A DNA stretch of 64,000 nt. It comes from Nocardiopsis sp. JB363 (lineage in GTDB: Bacteria; Actinomycetota; Actinomycetes; Streptosporangiales; Streptosporangiaceae). Position numbers and translations under genes: made by a program. The notes below the pieces were generated by a model. It saw only the letters and a list, made by a program, of their open reading frames with translations. It was not told the DNA's origin and made no database searches. This document shows positions 1 to 8,820 of the stretch, in pieces. The stretch covers positions 62,001-126,000 of the forward strand of contig NZ_FRFF01000131.1 of assembly GCF_900143625.1 (NCBI RefSeq), in the 5' to 3' direction. Every line of letters begins with the position of its first letter. Positions within the stretch are counted from its first letter, which is position 1.

Positions 1-61
1 TGTACCGTCGATGCCGGTCGGAGCTGCGCCGTATCGTCGGCTGAGCCCCGACCACGGCACC

Positions 62-106
62 GGTTCGTCAGGGGCGGGTTCGTCGGGAGCGGGTGCGTCA
101 GGAGCG
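62..106. repeat. three imperfect 15-bp tandem copies
   Basis: Three consecutive 15-base units of the form GTTCGTCAGGGGCGG occur here, each differing from the next at one to three positions. They run into the last codons of the minus-strand esterase at 98-1450. The first 97 bases of the window otherwise hold no recognisable gene. Confidence 0.55.
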
Positions 107-1450
107 GTGGACGGTGAGGCTGTCGGCGGCCGCGGAAGCGGACTCGGCGCTCACCGACCCGGTGCGCGCGAACTCGCCCCACACCTGCCGCACCGCGCGG
201 CCACGCCGGTCGAGTTCCGCCCAGGAGGTGCGGCCGACCAGGCTCGCCCGTTCCCAGGCCTTGCGCGTGCCCAGCAGCAACGGGAGGTCGGTGATGTGCG
301 CTGCCCCGAACGGGCTCCCCTCCGGCCGCCAGGTGAAGGTGTAGCGCACCGCCCGGCCGCCGGCCCGACGATGGCGGCGCGCGAAGCCCCGCACGGGCCC
401 GGTGTAGATGACCCAGGTGGTGAGGCGCACCAAGGCCCGGCGCAGGGTGGAGCCGATCACCGGCAGCTCGGACATCCTCTTGATCGGGGGCAGGAACTCG
501 GCGAACAGGCCGGTCTCCTCACTGGTGGCGCCGACGAGCACGTCGATCCGGGGCGCCGCCTCGCGCCAGGCGCGGGTACGGAGGGACTCGGGGGGCAAGG
601 GATCGTGCCCGTAACGCGTCCCGAACGGCATGGCGCTGGGCAGCCCGAAGCCCCTGCCGGCCTCGACCGCCTTCTCCTGCCGGGCGAGCATGTCGCGGGT
701 GTCCGTCTCCGGGGTGAGGGCGCCCACCACCCCGGCCATCGCCTCGTACATGCGGTCGCGTCGGCTGAGGATTCCCAGCGGGGCGCTCTGCACGATCGCG
801 CGCCGGAACAGCCCTTCGGCGCCGCGGCTGATCATCAGGTGGGCGACGGCGTCACCACCGGCGGACTGCCCGAAGAGGGTGACCTGGTCGGGGTCGCCGC
901 CGAACGAGGCGATGTTGGCGGCCACCCAACGCAGCGCCGCCACCTGATCGAGCAGGCCGAGGTTGGCGGGGGCGACACCGGGCAGACGCAGGTAGCCCAG
1001 GACACCGAGTCGGAAGGTGACCGACACGACGATGACCCGTTGTTCGCGCACCAGCCGGGCCGGGTCGAAGATCGCCAGGTCGCCGGAGCCGGTGACGTAG
1101 GAACCGCCGTGGAACCAGACCAGGACGGGCGGACGCTCGTCCTCGGCCAGGTCGACGGGGACGGTCACGGACAGGTGGTGGCAGTTCTCGTCCTGGCGGC
1201 CGGTCGGGATGCCCTCGACCGCCCCGGAGACCACCCGGGAGGTCAGCTGTGGGGAGGCGGGCGCGGCCTCGGTGGCCTCGAAGGGTTCGGTGAAGGGCGG
1301 GACCGGCGTGGGAGCCCTGAACCGTTCGGCCCGCGCGTAGGGGATGCCGAGGAACCGAAGGACCCCGCCGCGTACCTTCCCCACGATCGGGCCCGCGGGG
1401 GTGTCCAGGTGGTGGTGTTCGTCCCTGGAGACGGAGGTGGATTCGGTCAT
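98..1450 (-). CDS. carboxylesterase/lipase family protein (type B)
   Basis: This 450-residue alpha/beta hydrolase of the type B carboxylesterase family hydrolyses carboxylic esters; the substrate cannot be told. Visible are the early block FLGIPYA, the oxyanion HGG at residues 114-116, the nucleophile elbow GQSAGG with Ser196, a likely acidic residue in GATSEETG near 320 and a likely catalytic His in AAHITDLP near 393. The length suits bacterial members (about 450-550). The ATG at 1450 was chosen over an upstream in-frame ATG because AGGAG lies six to ten bases before it and the homologous part starts here. There is no signal peptide, so it is probably cytoplasmic. It stands alone, divergent from the BCCT transporter. 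Confidence 0.88.
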   Translation of the reverse strand: MTESTSVSRDEHHHLDTPAGPIVGKVRGGVLRFLGIPYARAERFRAPTPVPPFTEPFEATEAAPASPQLTSRVVSGAVEGIPTGRQDENCHHLSVTVPVDLAEDERPPVLVWFHGGSYVTGSGDLAIFDPARLVREQRVIVVSVTFRLGVLGYLRLPGVAPANLGLLDQVAALRWVAANIASFGGDPDQVTLFGQSAGGDAVAHLMISRGAEGLFRRAIVQSAPLGILSRRDRMYEAMAGVVGALTPETDTRDMLARQEKAVEAGRGFGLPSAMPFGTRYGHDPLPPESLRTRAWREAAPRIDVLVGATSEETGLFAEFLPPIKRMSELPVIGSTLRRALVRLTTWVIYTGPVRGFARRHRRAGGRAVRYTFTWRPEGSPFGAAHITDLPLLLGTRKAWERASLVGRTSWAELDRRGRAVRQVWGEFARTGSVSAESASAAADSLTVHRS

Positions 1451-1995
1451 GGCAGCTCCTGCGTTCGCCCAGGGTCCGTGGTCGGACCTTCGGTCACCCG
1501 AACGACGGTACCCGCCAGGGTCGGTCGGGTCTCGCCGGCAGCGCGGGGCCGTTCGGGCCTCGTGCGGCCGGCGCTTCGAGAAGGCCGCGTCCAAAAGGAG
1601 CGTCCACTGCGCCAAACCGAGATCGGACGGCCGGAGAGAGATCGGACCGCGGAACCGACCAGGGGAACATGCGAGAGGCCCTGACCAACCTCCGGTTGCT
1701 CCGGAACTTCATCGTGGAGCACTTGACCGAACAGCTCGACGCCTATGACCAGGTGATCCGTCTCCTCGCGGAAGAGCCGGGCGAGAGAGCTCAGGGCCAC
1801 ACCCTCGCGTGTTCGGCGCCACTCTCCTCTGTCGCTCCCATGCTGGTGAACGCGCGTAGACTCCTTCGGGTCGCCCTGTCGCCAGGGCCCATGGCCGTCC
1901 CCCGCTTCGGCGTCGCAGTGACGGCTTTCTCTATACCCGAACCGCCCTTCGGCGTGCCCGGTTCCTTTCTCCGACCGAGGAGACTCCTCTTCTTC
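1451..1995. other. 545-bp divergent intergenic region
   Basis: This region separates the esterase (minus) from the BCCT gene (plus) and must hold both promoters. From 1669 to about 1790 the plus strand reads with good actinomycete codon bias from an ATG preceded by AGGGG, giving a helical 40-residue stretch beginning MREALTNLRLLRN. The frame then degrades into uncharacteristic codons and runs into the transporter without a stop. This may be a gene remnant or a short leader peptide. No riboswitch could be recognised. Confidence 0.35.
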
Positions 1996-3582
1996 ATGTC
2001 CTCCACCCAGCGCACACGTGTGCGTGAAACCGGGCGCCGACCCGACCCCTGGGTCATCGGTATCTCCGGTGGACTGTTGGTCCTGTTCGTCGTGTTCGCC
2101 CTGACCCGGCCCACCATCGTGAACACCGCGGTCGACGCGGCCTTCGCCTGGTCGACCCGCTGGTTCGGTGCGTACTGGCAGGTCCTGCTCCTGGCCACCC
2201 TGGTGGTCGCCACCATCCTGGCGTTCTCCCGATACGGACGCGTGCGGATGGGCGGCCCCGTCACCCCCGAGTTCGGTTGGTTCCGGTGGGTGGCGATGGT
2301 CCTGACCACGCTGCTGGCCGCCGGCGGGGTGTTCTGGGCCGCCGCCGAACCGCTGGCCCACTACGTCGACCCGCCGCCGCAGTACGCCGACGTCTCCGGT
2401 GGCCTGGACGGCGCCGCGATCGCGTTGGCGCAGACCTTCACCCACTGGGGTTTCGTCGGTTGGGCGATCGGCGGTTCGCTGGCCACCCTGGTGATGATGC
2501 GCGGGGTGGAGAAGGGTCTGCCGCTGCGGCCGCGCACCCTGCTCTGGCCGCTTCTGGGCGAGAAGGTGCGTACCCACTGGCTGGGCACTGTCGCCGACAT
2601 CAGCTGTGTACTGGCGGTGGTCGCCGGAACGGTCGGCCCGATCGGCTTCCTGGGCCTGCAGATGTCCTACATCGGCACCGAGATGTTCGGGTTGGACTCC
2701 GGGTACGGGACCCAGGTGGCGCTCATCGGGGGACTGACCTTGATCGCCACGGTCTCGGTGCTCAGCGGGGTGGACCGCGGTATCCAGTTGCTGAGCCGGA
2801 TCAACGTCTGGGCGGCGCTGGTGCTCATCGTCTCGATCGTGGGACTGGCCTCCCTGCCCTACGTCATCGACCTGTTCCTGCAGGCGAGCGCGGTGCACGT
2901 ACGCGAGTTCGTGCCCATGTCGCTGTACCGCGGCGACGACGCCTGGCTGGGGTACTGGACGCTGTTCTTCTTCGGTTGGTTCATCGGGTTCGGGCCCTTG
3001 ATGGCGATCTTCATCGCGCGGGTCTCGAAGGGCCGCACGATCCGGGAGATCTACGTGGGCGCCACCGTGCTGCCCTCCGTGGTGACCATGGTGTGGTTCA
3101 CCGCTCTGGGCGGTACCGGCCTGTGGCTGGAACAGCGCGACCCGGGGGTGATCTCCGGCCCCTACACCGAGCACGGTCTGGCCGCCGCCGCCCTGTCCAT
3201 CGTCCAGGCGCTGCCGTTCAGTTCGGTTCTGGCGGTGATCATGATCGTGGTGACGCTGATCTTCTTCGCCGCCACGCTGGACGCGATGTCCTACGCCGTT
3301 TCGGCGTCGAGCATGCGCGAGGGCGAACCGCACGCCGTGGTGCGGGCGTTCTGGTGTGTGGGCATGGGCGCCACCGCGGTGGTGCTGTTGACCGTCGGCG
3401 ACAACGGGGTGCAGGCGTTGCAGTCCGTCATCGTGGTCACCGCGGTACCGGCGGGCCTGGTGCTGTTGCCGCCCCTGTGGGGCGCCCCGCGTCTGGCCCG
3501 GGAGATGGCCGTCGAGCAGGGGATCGTCACGTCGATCGAGCCGCGGCGGGTCGAGGAACCCGAACGGGAGCCGGTCGGCTGA
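1996..3582 (+). CDS. BCCT family betaine/choline/carnitine transporter
   Basis: This 528-residue secondary transporter should import a quaternary ammonium compound such as glycine betaine, choline or carnitine. About twelve hydrophobic segments are visible. The most diagnostic block is at residues 318-340, a Trp-rich segment (GYWTLFFFGWFIGFGP) followed by FIARVSKGRTIREI, which is the conserved BCCT TM8 and following loop. The aromatic box motif WGFVGWAIGG is near residue 155. The ATG at 1996 fits family length, with GAGGAG about 13 bases upstream; longer in-frame starts lack homology. It ends before a strong bidirectional hairpin. A role in osmoprotection is inferred from the family. Confidence 0.88.
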   Translation: MSSTQRTRVRETGRRPDPWVIGISGGLLVLFVVFALTRPTIVNTAVDAAFAWSTRWFGAYWQVLLLATLVVATILAFSRYGRVRMGGPVTPEFGWFRWVAMVLTTLLAAGGVFWAAAEPLAHYVDPPPQYADVSGGLDGAAIALAQTFTHWGFVGWAIGGSLATLVMMRGVEKGLPLRPRTLLWPLLGEKVRTHWLGTVADISCVLAVVAGTVGPIGFLGLQMSYIGTEMFGLDSGYGTQVALIGGLTLIATVSVLSGVDRGIQLLSRINVWAALVLIVSIVGLASLPYVIDLFLQASAVHVREFVPMSLYRGDDAWLGYWTLFFFGWFIGFGPLMAIFIARVSKGRTIREIYVGATVLPSVVTMVWFTALGGTGLWLEQRDPGVISGPYTEHGLAAAALSIVQALPFSSVLAVIMIVVTLIFFAATLDAMSYAVSASSMREGEPHAVVRAFWCVGMGATAVVLLTVGDNGVQALQSVIVVTAVPAGLVLLPPLWGAPRLAREMAVEQGIVTSIEPRRVEEPEREPVG

Positions 3583-3608
3583 CCGGCGGAGGACCAAGGA
3601 GGACGCCA

Positions 3609-3655
3609 GGAAGCGGGGGCCGCGGCGAGCGGCACCCGCCGCGGCCACCGCTTCC
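3609..3655. terminator. bidirectional hairpin between convergent genes
   Basis: GGAAGCGG (3609-3616) and GGCCGCGGC (3618-3626) pair with GCCGCGGCC (3638-3646) and CCGCTTCC (3648-3655). This gives a 17-bp stem with one G-A mismatch and an 11-base loop. It sits between the stops of the BCCT gene and the TIGR03086 gene. Confidence 0.75.
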
Positions 3656-3666
3656 GGAACCCGTCC

Positions 3667-4233
3667 CTAGGCTCGACGGCCGGTGAGGGCGAGCAGGCGG
3701 GTCTGTGGATCGGCGTCCTCCCCGACCGGGACCGGGTCGGCGAACAGCCCGCTCGCCGCCAACTCCTTTTCCTGTCCCTTCATCCACGTGAGCAGTTCGG
3801 CGACCAGATCCGGGTCGAGATTCTCGTCCGCCCCGATGGCACGGGCCAGATCCCACGCGTGCACGGCCAGGTCGAAGGTCATCTGCCACAGGTACAACTC
3901 GGCCGGAGACTCCCCGAAGGACAGGTGGACCCGCTGTTCGAGGGCGGACGGGGCGAGCCATGCCGTGCGGGACTCACGGGCCGCCACCGACCAGGTGGCG
4001 ATCGGTTCCTCCCCGAGGTTGTCGCCGTCGAACCGGTCTCCCACGTCCTCGGTCCGAGCCCCGTCCAACAGGTGGGGCACCCACAGCTGCTCGGTGGTCA
4101 GGTGGTCGACCAGGTCGTGCACGTCCCAGTCCGAGCACGGTGTGGGCAGGGCCCAGTCGGTGAGCCGTACCGCCTTCACTCGGCGGTCGAACTCCTCCAT
4201 CGCGGTGCCGTGCAGATCGATCAGCGGTGTCAC
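3667..4233 (-). CDS. TIGR03086 family DinB-fold metal-binding protein
   Basis: This 188-residue protein matches the actinobacterial TIGR03086 / maleylpyruvate-isomerase N-domain group, in which histidines bind a metal and some members are thiol (mycothiol)-dependent enzymes. Seen are the PTPCSDWDVHDLVDHL helix near residues 32-47, which carries family histidines, and the later block LAVHAWDLARAIG. The GTG at 4233 is chosen because the segment before it in the open frame is Arg/Pro-rich and unlike the family. A weak GAGGCCCT precedes it. The substrate is unknown. It is divergent from the reductase at 4378. Confidence 0.78.
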   Translation of the reverse strand: MTPLIDLHGTAMEEFDRRVKAVRLTDWALPTPCSDWDVHDLVDHLTTEQLWVPHLLDGARTEDVGDRFDGDNLGEEPIATWSVAARESRTAWLAPSALEQRVHLSFGESPAELYLWQMTFDLAVHAWDLARAIGADENLDPDLVAELLTWMKGQEKELAASGLFADPVPVGEDADPQTRLLALTGRRA

Positions 4234-4377
4234 AGGGCCTCTTCCCGGGTTTCGGTGTTCTCGCCGAGGCGGCCTACCCGGTGGCGGGCTGGTCCACACC
4301 GGTCCGCCCTCTACCCGTAACGCTCACCTGTCAGACTGGGTCGCCACGAGGAGCGAAGGCCGACCGACAAGGAAGAC

Positions 4378-5556
4378 ATGCAACGCGGTTACGACATCGT
4401 CCTGTTCGGCGCGACCGGGTACACCGGCGCGCTGACCGCCGAGTACCTGGCGGAGAACGCACCCCGCGAGCTGCGGTGGGCGTTGGCCGGGCGCAACACC
4501 GACAAGTTGGAGGCCGTGCGGGCCGAGTTGGCCGAGATCGATCCGGACCGGCCCACCCCGGACCTGCTGCTCGCCGACGTCGACGACACCGCTTCCATCC
4601 GTACCCTGGCCGCCTCGGCCCGGGTGGTCATCACCACGGTCGGCCCCTACGCGGAGTACGGCGAACCCCTGGTCGCGGCGTGCGCGGCCGAGGGCACCGA
4701 CTACGTGGACCTGTGCGGTGAACCGGCGTTCGTGGACCGCATGTACGTGCGCCACCACGCCACCGCACAGAGCACGGGCGCGCGGATCGTGCACGCCTGC
4801 GGGTTCGACTCCGTCCCCTACGACCTGGGGGTGCTGTTCACCGTCGGGCGATTGCCCGAAGGCGTGCCCCTGCACGTGGAGGGGTTCGTCCGCGCGCAGG
4901 GCAACGCCTCGGGCGGCACGCTGCGTTCGGCGGTGGGCGCCTTCTCCGACCCCGTGGGCATGATGGCCGCCGCACGGGACCGCCGGGCGATGGAGGGCTC
5001 GCCCGAGGGCCGCAGGGTGCGCATCGACCGGAGCGGGATCCCCCGCACCCGGTTGGCCCGGGGGTGGACGCTGCCGATCCCCAGCCTGGACCCGCAGGTG
5101 GTGGTGCGTTCGGCGGCGGCCCTGGAGCGTTACGGCCCCGACTTCAGCTACGGGCACTACGGGGCGTTCCGCCGGTTGGCCGCCGCGGTGGGCGCGGCCG
5201 GCGGTGCCGCCGGGGTGATGGCGGCGGCCCAGGTGCCGGCGTTGCGGGAGCGGTTGTTGTCGCTGCGCTCCCCCGGTGAGGGTCCCAACGAGGAACAGTT
5301 GGCCGGCGGTTGGTTCACCGTGCACTTCGTGGGTTCGGGTGGCGGCCGTCGCGTGCACACGCTGGTGTCGGGTGGCGAGCCCGGGTACGGGGCGACCTCG
5401 GGGATGCTCGCCGAATCCGCGCTGTGCCTGTGGCGGGACGAGCTGCCCGAGACCTCCGGGCAGGTGACCACGGCGGTGGCGATGGGCGAGGCGCTCATCG
5501 AACGCCTGCCCCGGGCCGGGGTGGGGTTCGAGGTGCTCCGGACCTTCGAGGACTGA
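4378..5556 (+). CDS. saccharopine dehydrogenase-like / trans-acting enoyl reductase family protein
   Basis: This 392-residue NAD(P)-binding protein carries the Rossmann glycine motif GATGYTG at residues 11-17 and the segment WALAGRNTDKL that follows in the saccharopine dehydrogenase NADP-binding family. Mid-protein blocks CGFDSVPYDLG and RAQGNASGGT are typical of the actinobacterial enoyl-reductase-like branch related to mycobacterial Rv2953. Whether it reduces lipids here is not known. The ATG is preceded by AAGGAAG at optimal spacing. It is followed by a strong hairpin terminator, so it is probably monocistronic. Confidence 0.82.
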   Translation: MQRGYDIVLFGATGYTGALTAEYLAENAPRELRWALAGRNTDKLEAVRAELAEIDPDRPTPDLLLADVDDTASIRTLAASARVVITTVGPYAEYGEPLVAACAAEGTDYVDLCGEPAFVDRMYVRHHATAQSTGARIVHACGFDSVPYDLGVLFTVGRLPEGVPLHVEGFVRAQGNASGGTLRSAVGAFSDPVGMMAAARDRRAMEGSPEGRRVRIDRSGIPRTRLARGWTLPIPSLDPQVVVRSAAALERYGPDFSYGHYGAFRRLAAAVGAAGGAAGVMAAAQVPALRERLLSLRSPGEGPNEEQLAGGWFTVHFVGSGGGRRVHTLVSGGEPGYGATSGMLAESALCLWRDELPETSGQVTTAVAMGEALIERLPRAGVGFEVLRTFED

Positions 5557-5581
5557 GGGGATTCCAGGCCTGAGGGGATTC
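5553..5581. repeat. 12-bp direct repeat at the end of the reductase gene
   Basis: CTGAGGGGATTC occurs at 5553-5564, including the TGA stop codon, and again at 5570-5581. It is probably a small local duplication; no function is evident. Confidence 0.5.
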
Positions 5582-5592
5582 TCGCGACGGTG

Positions 5593-5627
5593 AGAGCGCG
5601 CACGGTGAGCACCGTGCGCGCTCTTTC
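5593..5627 (+). terminator. intrinsic-type hairpin followed by TTTC
   Basis: AGAGCGCGCACGGTG (5593-5607) is perfectly complementary to CACCGTGCGCGCTCT (5610-5624) and is followed by TTC. It terminates the 4378-5556 gene. The rest of the 5557-5897 intergenic stretch, upstream of the GntP permease, holds nothing else recognisable. Confidence 0.8.
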
Positions 5628-5897
5628 GTTGGGGGTCTTGTGCTCGCTGTGCGTTCCGCGCAGCATGTACGGGTCACCGGCCGGCCACGGCCATCGCCGA
5701 GCACACGCCACCGGCCTTGTCCCGGACCACCACGTCGTACCCCCGAACGCGAGCGGCACGACCACCTTCGTCGTCGAACGCCCCACCGACCACCGGTGCG
5801 AACCGGCTCGCCCTTCCTGCCGCGTACCGCCACTCCCCTCTCCGCGCAGCCCCTCCCCGCAGACCATCGAGGGGCGCGCCAGGCGAAAGGTCGCCCC

Positions 5898-7286
5898 ATG
5901 GAACCCCAGCTCCTGGCAGCCCTGCTCATCGGGGTCGCCGTCGTCGTCGCGGTGATCCTGTGGACCCGCCTCGACGCCTTCATCGGGCTCCTCACCGGAG
6001 CCCTGGTCACCGGTCTGATCGCCGGTCTGGCCCCCGCCGAGGTCCTCGCCATGGTCACCGGCGGTTTCGGCAGCACACTGGCCGGGATCGGCATCGTCAT
6101 CGCCCTGGGCGTGATGATCGGCAAGGTGCTGGAGGAGAGCGGTGGCGCCGACGCCTTGGCCAAGGCGTTCGTGCGCCTGGCCAGCAAGGGGCGCGAGGAC
6201 GTGGCCATGGCCGCGACCGGGGCCGTGGTCTCGGTACCGGTCTTCTGCGACTCCGGGTTCGTGATTTTGCACCCGTTGGCCAGGTCCTTGGCCCGTAAGT
6301 ACGGCAAACCGCTGGTGGTGGTCAGTCTGGCCCTGGCGGGCGGGCTGTCGGTGACCCACCACATGGTGCCGCCCACGCCGGGCCCGTTGGCCGCGGTCGG
6401 TCTGCTGGGCGCGGACATGGGATTGGTCATCGTGGCGGGGACGTTGTTCTCGCTGGTACTGCTGCCCGTGGTGGTCGTCTACACCCGTGTGGTCGGGCCC
6501 GGGTTGGAGCGCCACCTGGATCCGACCCTGGTCGCCGCCCAGGGCGGAGGTTCGGGTGGAGCGGGTTCCGAGGGGACCGGGATCATGGTCGACGGGCGCG
6601 ACATCGCCGATGAGCCGGATGACCCGGGGATCGGCGCGTTCAGGGCGAGTGTTCCGCTGCTGTTGCCGTTGGTGCTCATCATCGCCAACACCGTCACCAC
6701 GGCCGCGGCGGAGGGCACCCGTCTCGCCCAGGTGTTCGGTGTGGTGGGCGAGCCCGCAGTGGCCCTGCTCATCGGGTTGGTCATCGCCGTGTACCTGCTG
6801 CCGCCGCGCGGGACCCGGCGCACCACGGTGGTGGGCTGGCTGACCACGGCCGCCGCCTCGGCCGGGATGATCGTGTTCATCACCGGGGCGGGTGGGGCAT
6901 TCGGTGAGGTGCTGCGCGGCTCCGGGGTGGGCGAGGCGCTGGCCGAGGCGGTCTCCGGCTGGGCGGTGCCGATGTTCCTGCTCCCGTTCATCATCGCCGG
7001 CTTCGTCCGGGTCGCCCAGGGTTCGGGGACGGTCGCCATCATCACCTCCGCCACCCTGAGCGCTCCCATCGTGGAGGCCGCGGGGATGAGCCCGACCCTG
7101 GCGGTGCTGTCGGCCTGCGCGGGTTCGATCGTCTTCTCCTACTTCAACGATTCCTATTTCTGGGTGGTCACGCGGTTCACCGGGCTGTCCGGTGTGCCGG
7201 CGCTGAAGATGTGGAGTGGGATGACCACGACCCTGTGGTTGGCGTCGCTGCCGCTGCTGGGTGTGGCCGCCCTGATCCTGGGCTGA
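5898..7286 (+). CDS. GntP family gluconate/acid-sugar permease
   Basis: This 462-residue membrane protein of the GntP (gluconate:H+ symporter) family is mostly hydrophobic with about twelve segments. It shows the family blocks VPVFCDSGFVILHPLARSLA near residues 115-134 and HHMVPPTPGPLAA near 155. The ATG at 5898 is preceded by GAAAGG; longer open-frame starts are not homologous. It is followed by a DUF1537 kinase and PdxA2, so the likely cargo is a four-carbon sugar acid such as D-threonate or D-erythronate rather than gluconate. That assignment is inference from context. Confidence 0.85.
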   Translation: MEPQLLAALLIGVAVVVAVILWTRLDAFIGLLTGALVTGLIAGLAPAEVLAMVTGGFGSTLAGIGIVIALGVMIGKVLEESGGADALAKAFVRLASKGREDVAMAATGAVVSVPVFCDSGFVILHPLARSLARKYGKPLVVVSLALAGGLSVTHHMVPPTPGPLAAVGLLGADMGLVIVAGTLFSLVLLPVVVVYTRVVGPGLERHLDPTLVAAQGGGSGGAGSEGTGIMVDGRDIADEPDDPGIGAFRASVPLLLPLVLIIANTVTTAAAEGTRLAQVFGVVGEPAVALLIGLVIAVYLLPPRGTRRTTVVGWLTTAAASAGMIVFITGAGGAFGEVLRGSGVGEALAEAVSGWAVPMFLLPFIIAGFVRVAQGSGTVAIITSATLSAPIVEAAGMSPTLAVLSACAGSIVFSYFNDSYFWVVTRFTGLSGVPALKMWSGMTTTLWLASLPLLGVAALILG

Positions 7287-7332
7287 GACCGTTCCCGAGC
7301 CGGTGCGGAATCCGATCCGAAGGGGGGTGCGC

Positions 7333-8820
7333 GTGGCCGAGGTACTGGTGGTCGCCGACGACCTGACCGGGGCGAACGCGACCGGGGCCCGCTTCGCCCG
7401 CCTGGGGATGCGAGTGGGCACCATCGCGCCCGCCCGGGTGCGCGAGGTCCTGACGGCCTACGACGTGATCGTGGCGAACACGGGTAGCCGGCAGTCGTCG
7501 GCGGAGGAGGCGGCGGCGCGGGTGGGGTCGGTGGTAGCGGCGGCCTGGCCGGTCGCGCTGGTGGTCAAGCGGACCGACACCACGTTGCGCGGCAACGTCG
7601 GCGCCGAGGTGGACGCCGCCTGGGGTGCGGTGCGCGCACGTGTGCCCTCGACGGTGCCGGTGCGGGCGCTGTTCGTGCCGGCCTTCCCCGCGTCGGGGCG
7701 GGTGACCGTGGACGGGCGCCAACTCCTGGACGGGGTCCCGCTGGAACGCACCGAACTGGCCGTGGACCCGCTCGACCCGATGACCACCAGCGACGTGGTG
7801 GCGATCCTGCGTCGACAGAGCCGGGCAGCGGTGCGGCACGTCCCGTTGCGCCACGTCACCGGGACCGGCCTGGTCGACGCCCTGCGCGCCGGCGACGAGC
7901 CGGTGGTGCTGTGCGACGCGCTGACCGAGGAGCACCTGGTCGCCATCGCGCGGGCCGCCGCCGAGGCGCACCGTCGGGACGGCACGGTGTGGGTGTCGGT
8001 GGATCCCGGTCCCGCCGGTGCGTTGCTGGCCGAGGCGTCGGGACTGCACGACCGTCGTGGGGCGGGCGCTCCGGGACCGCTGCTGGCGGTGGTGGGCAGC
8101 GCCACCGCGTCGACCCGCCGTCAACTGGAGGTGGTGGCCGGCACCGCACCGGTCCGGTTCGTCGACGTGGACGCCGCACGGTTCTGCGCCGACCCCGGTC
8201 ACCGGTCGGAGGTCGTCGGTTCCCTGGCGGCGGCTCTGACGGGGGCGCGTTTCCCGGAAGTCGTGGTGGTGCGCACCACCACGGCGGCCACCGACGTGGC
8301 CGAGCTGCCGGAGCGGGCGCGGCGGGACCTTCCGGCCCTGCTCGCCGAAGTCGTGGCCCGGGCGATCGAGGACGCCGGGCACACGCCCGCCCCGGACGGC
8401 ACCCCGCGTTCTCGCCCCGGTGGGCTGTTCACCACTGGTGGGGAGATCACCACCGCCGTCCTGGACGCCTTGGACGTGCGGGTGTTCGAGGTACGCGGTG
8501 AGGTGCTGCCGTTGGCCGTGCACGGTGTCCTGGACGGCGGCCCGTTGGACGGGGTGCCGGTGGTGACCAAGGGCGGTTTGGTGGGCGATGACTCCGCCCT
8601 GCGTTCCTGTCTCGAACAACTCCGCGAGAGCGCGCGCGAGCGGCCGTTGCGGGTACGTACCGAGGTGTCCGAACCGGATGCCCGCGGTGGAACACGGGCG
8701 GAACGTTCCGGCACCCACGTGTCCCGCTCCGAAGCCGGGGTTCACCGGGATGGACCCGGCCCGACCCACGACCCCGAACCCCCTACCCATCCGACTGACA
8801 TGGAAGGAAGGCGATCATGA
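7333..8820 (+). CDS. four-carbon acid sugar kinase (DUF1537; DtnK/OtnK type)
   Basis: This 495-residue kinase belongs to the DUF1537 family, which phosphorylates four-carbon acid sugars at the 4-position; DtnK acts on D-threonate. Visible are the N-terminal VVADDLTGANATGARFA substrate-domain motif, KRTDTTLRGN near residue 79, and the C-terminal nucleotide-binding stretches GLFTTGGEI and PVVTKGGLVG. A hydrophilic tail of about 50 residues beyond the usual family end is unusual. GTG 7333 is chosen for the AGGGGGG six to twelve bases upstream; GTG 7327 is possible. The stop overlaps the next start (ATGA), so it is translationally coupled to PdxA2. Confidence 0.85.
   Translation: MAEVLVVADDLTGANATGARFARLGMRVGTIAPARVREVLTAYDVIVANTGSRQSSAEEAAARVGSVVAAAWPVALVVKRTDTTLRGNVGAEVDAAWGAVRARVPSTVPVRALFVPAFPASGRVTVDGRQLLDGVPLERTELAVDPLDPMTTSDVVAILRRQSRAAVRHVPLRHVTGTGLVDALRAGDEPVVLCDALTEEHLVAIARAAAEAHRRDGTVWVSVDPGPAGALLAEASGLHDRRGAGAPGPLLAVVGSATASTRRQLEVVAGTAPVRFVDVDAARFCADPGHRSEVVGSLAAALTGARFPEVVVVRTTTAATDVAELPERARRDLPALLAEVVARAIEDAGHTPAPDGTPRSRPGGLFTTGGEITTAVLDALDVRVFEVRGEVLPLAVHGVLDGGPLDGVPVVTKGGLVGDDSALRSCLEQLRESARERPLRVRTEVSEPDARGGTRAERSGTHVSRSEAGVHRDGPGPTHDPEPPTHPTDMEGRRS

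Noticed and set aside
1790..1990. A riboswitch in the leader of the BCCT gene
   Set aside because: No conserved glycine, ykkC or SAM-type core could be recognised by eye. A covariance-model search would be decisive.
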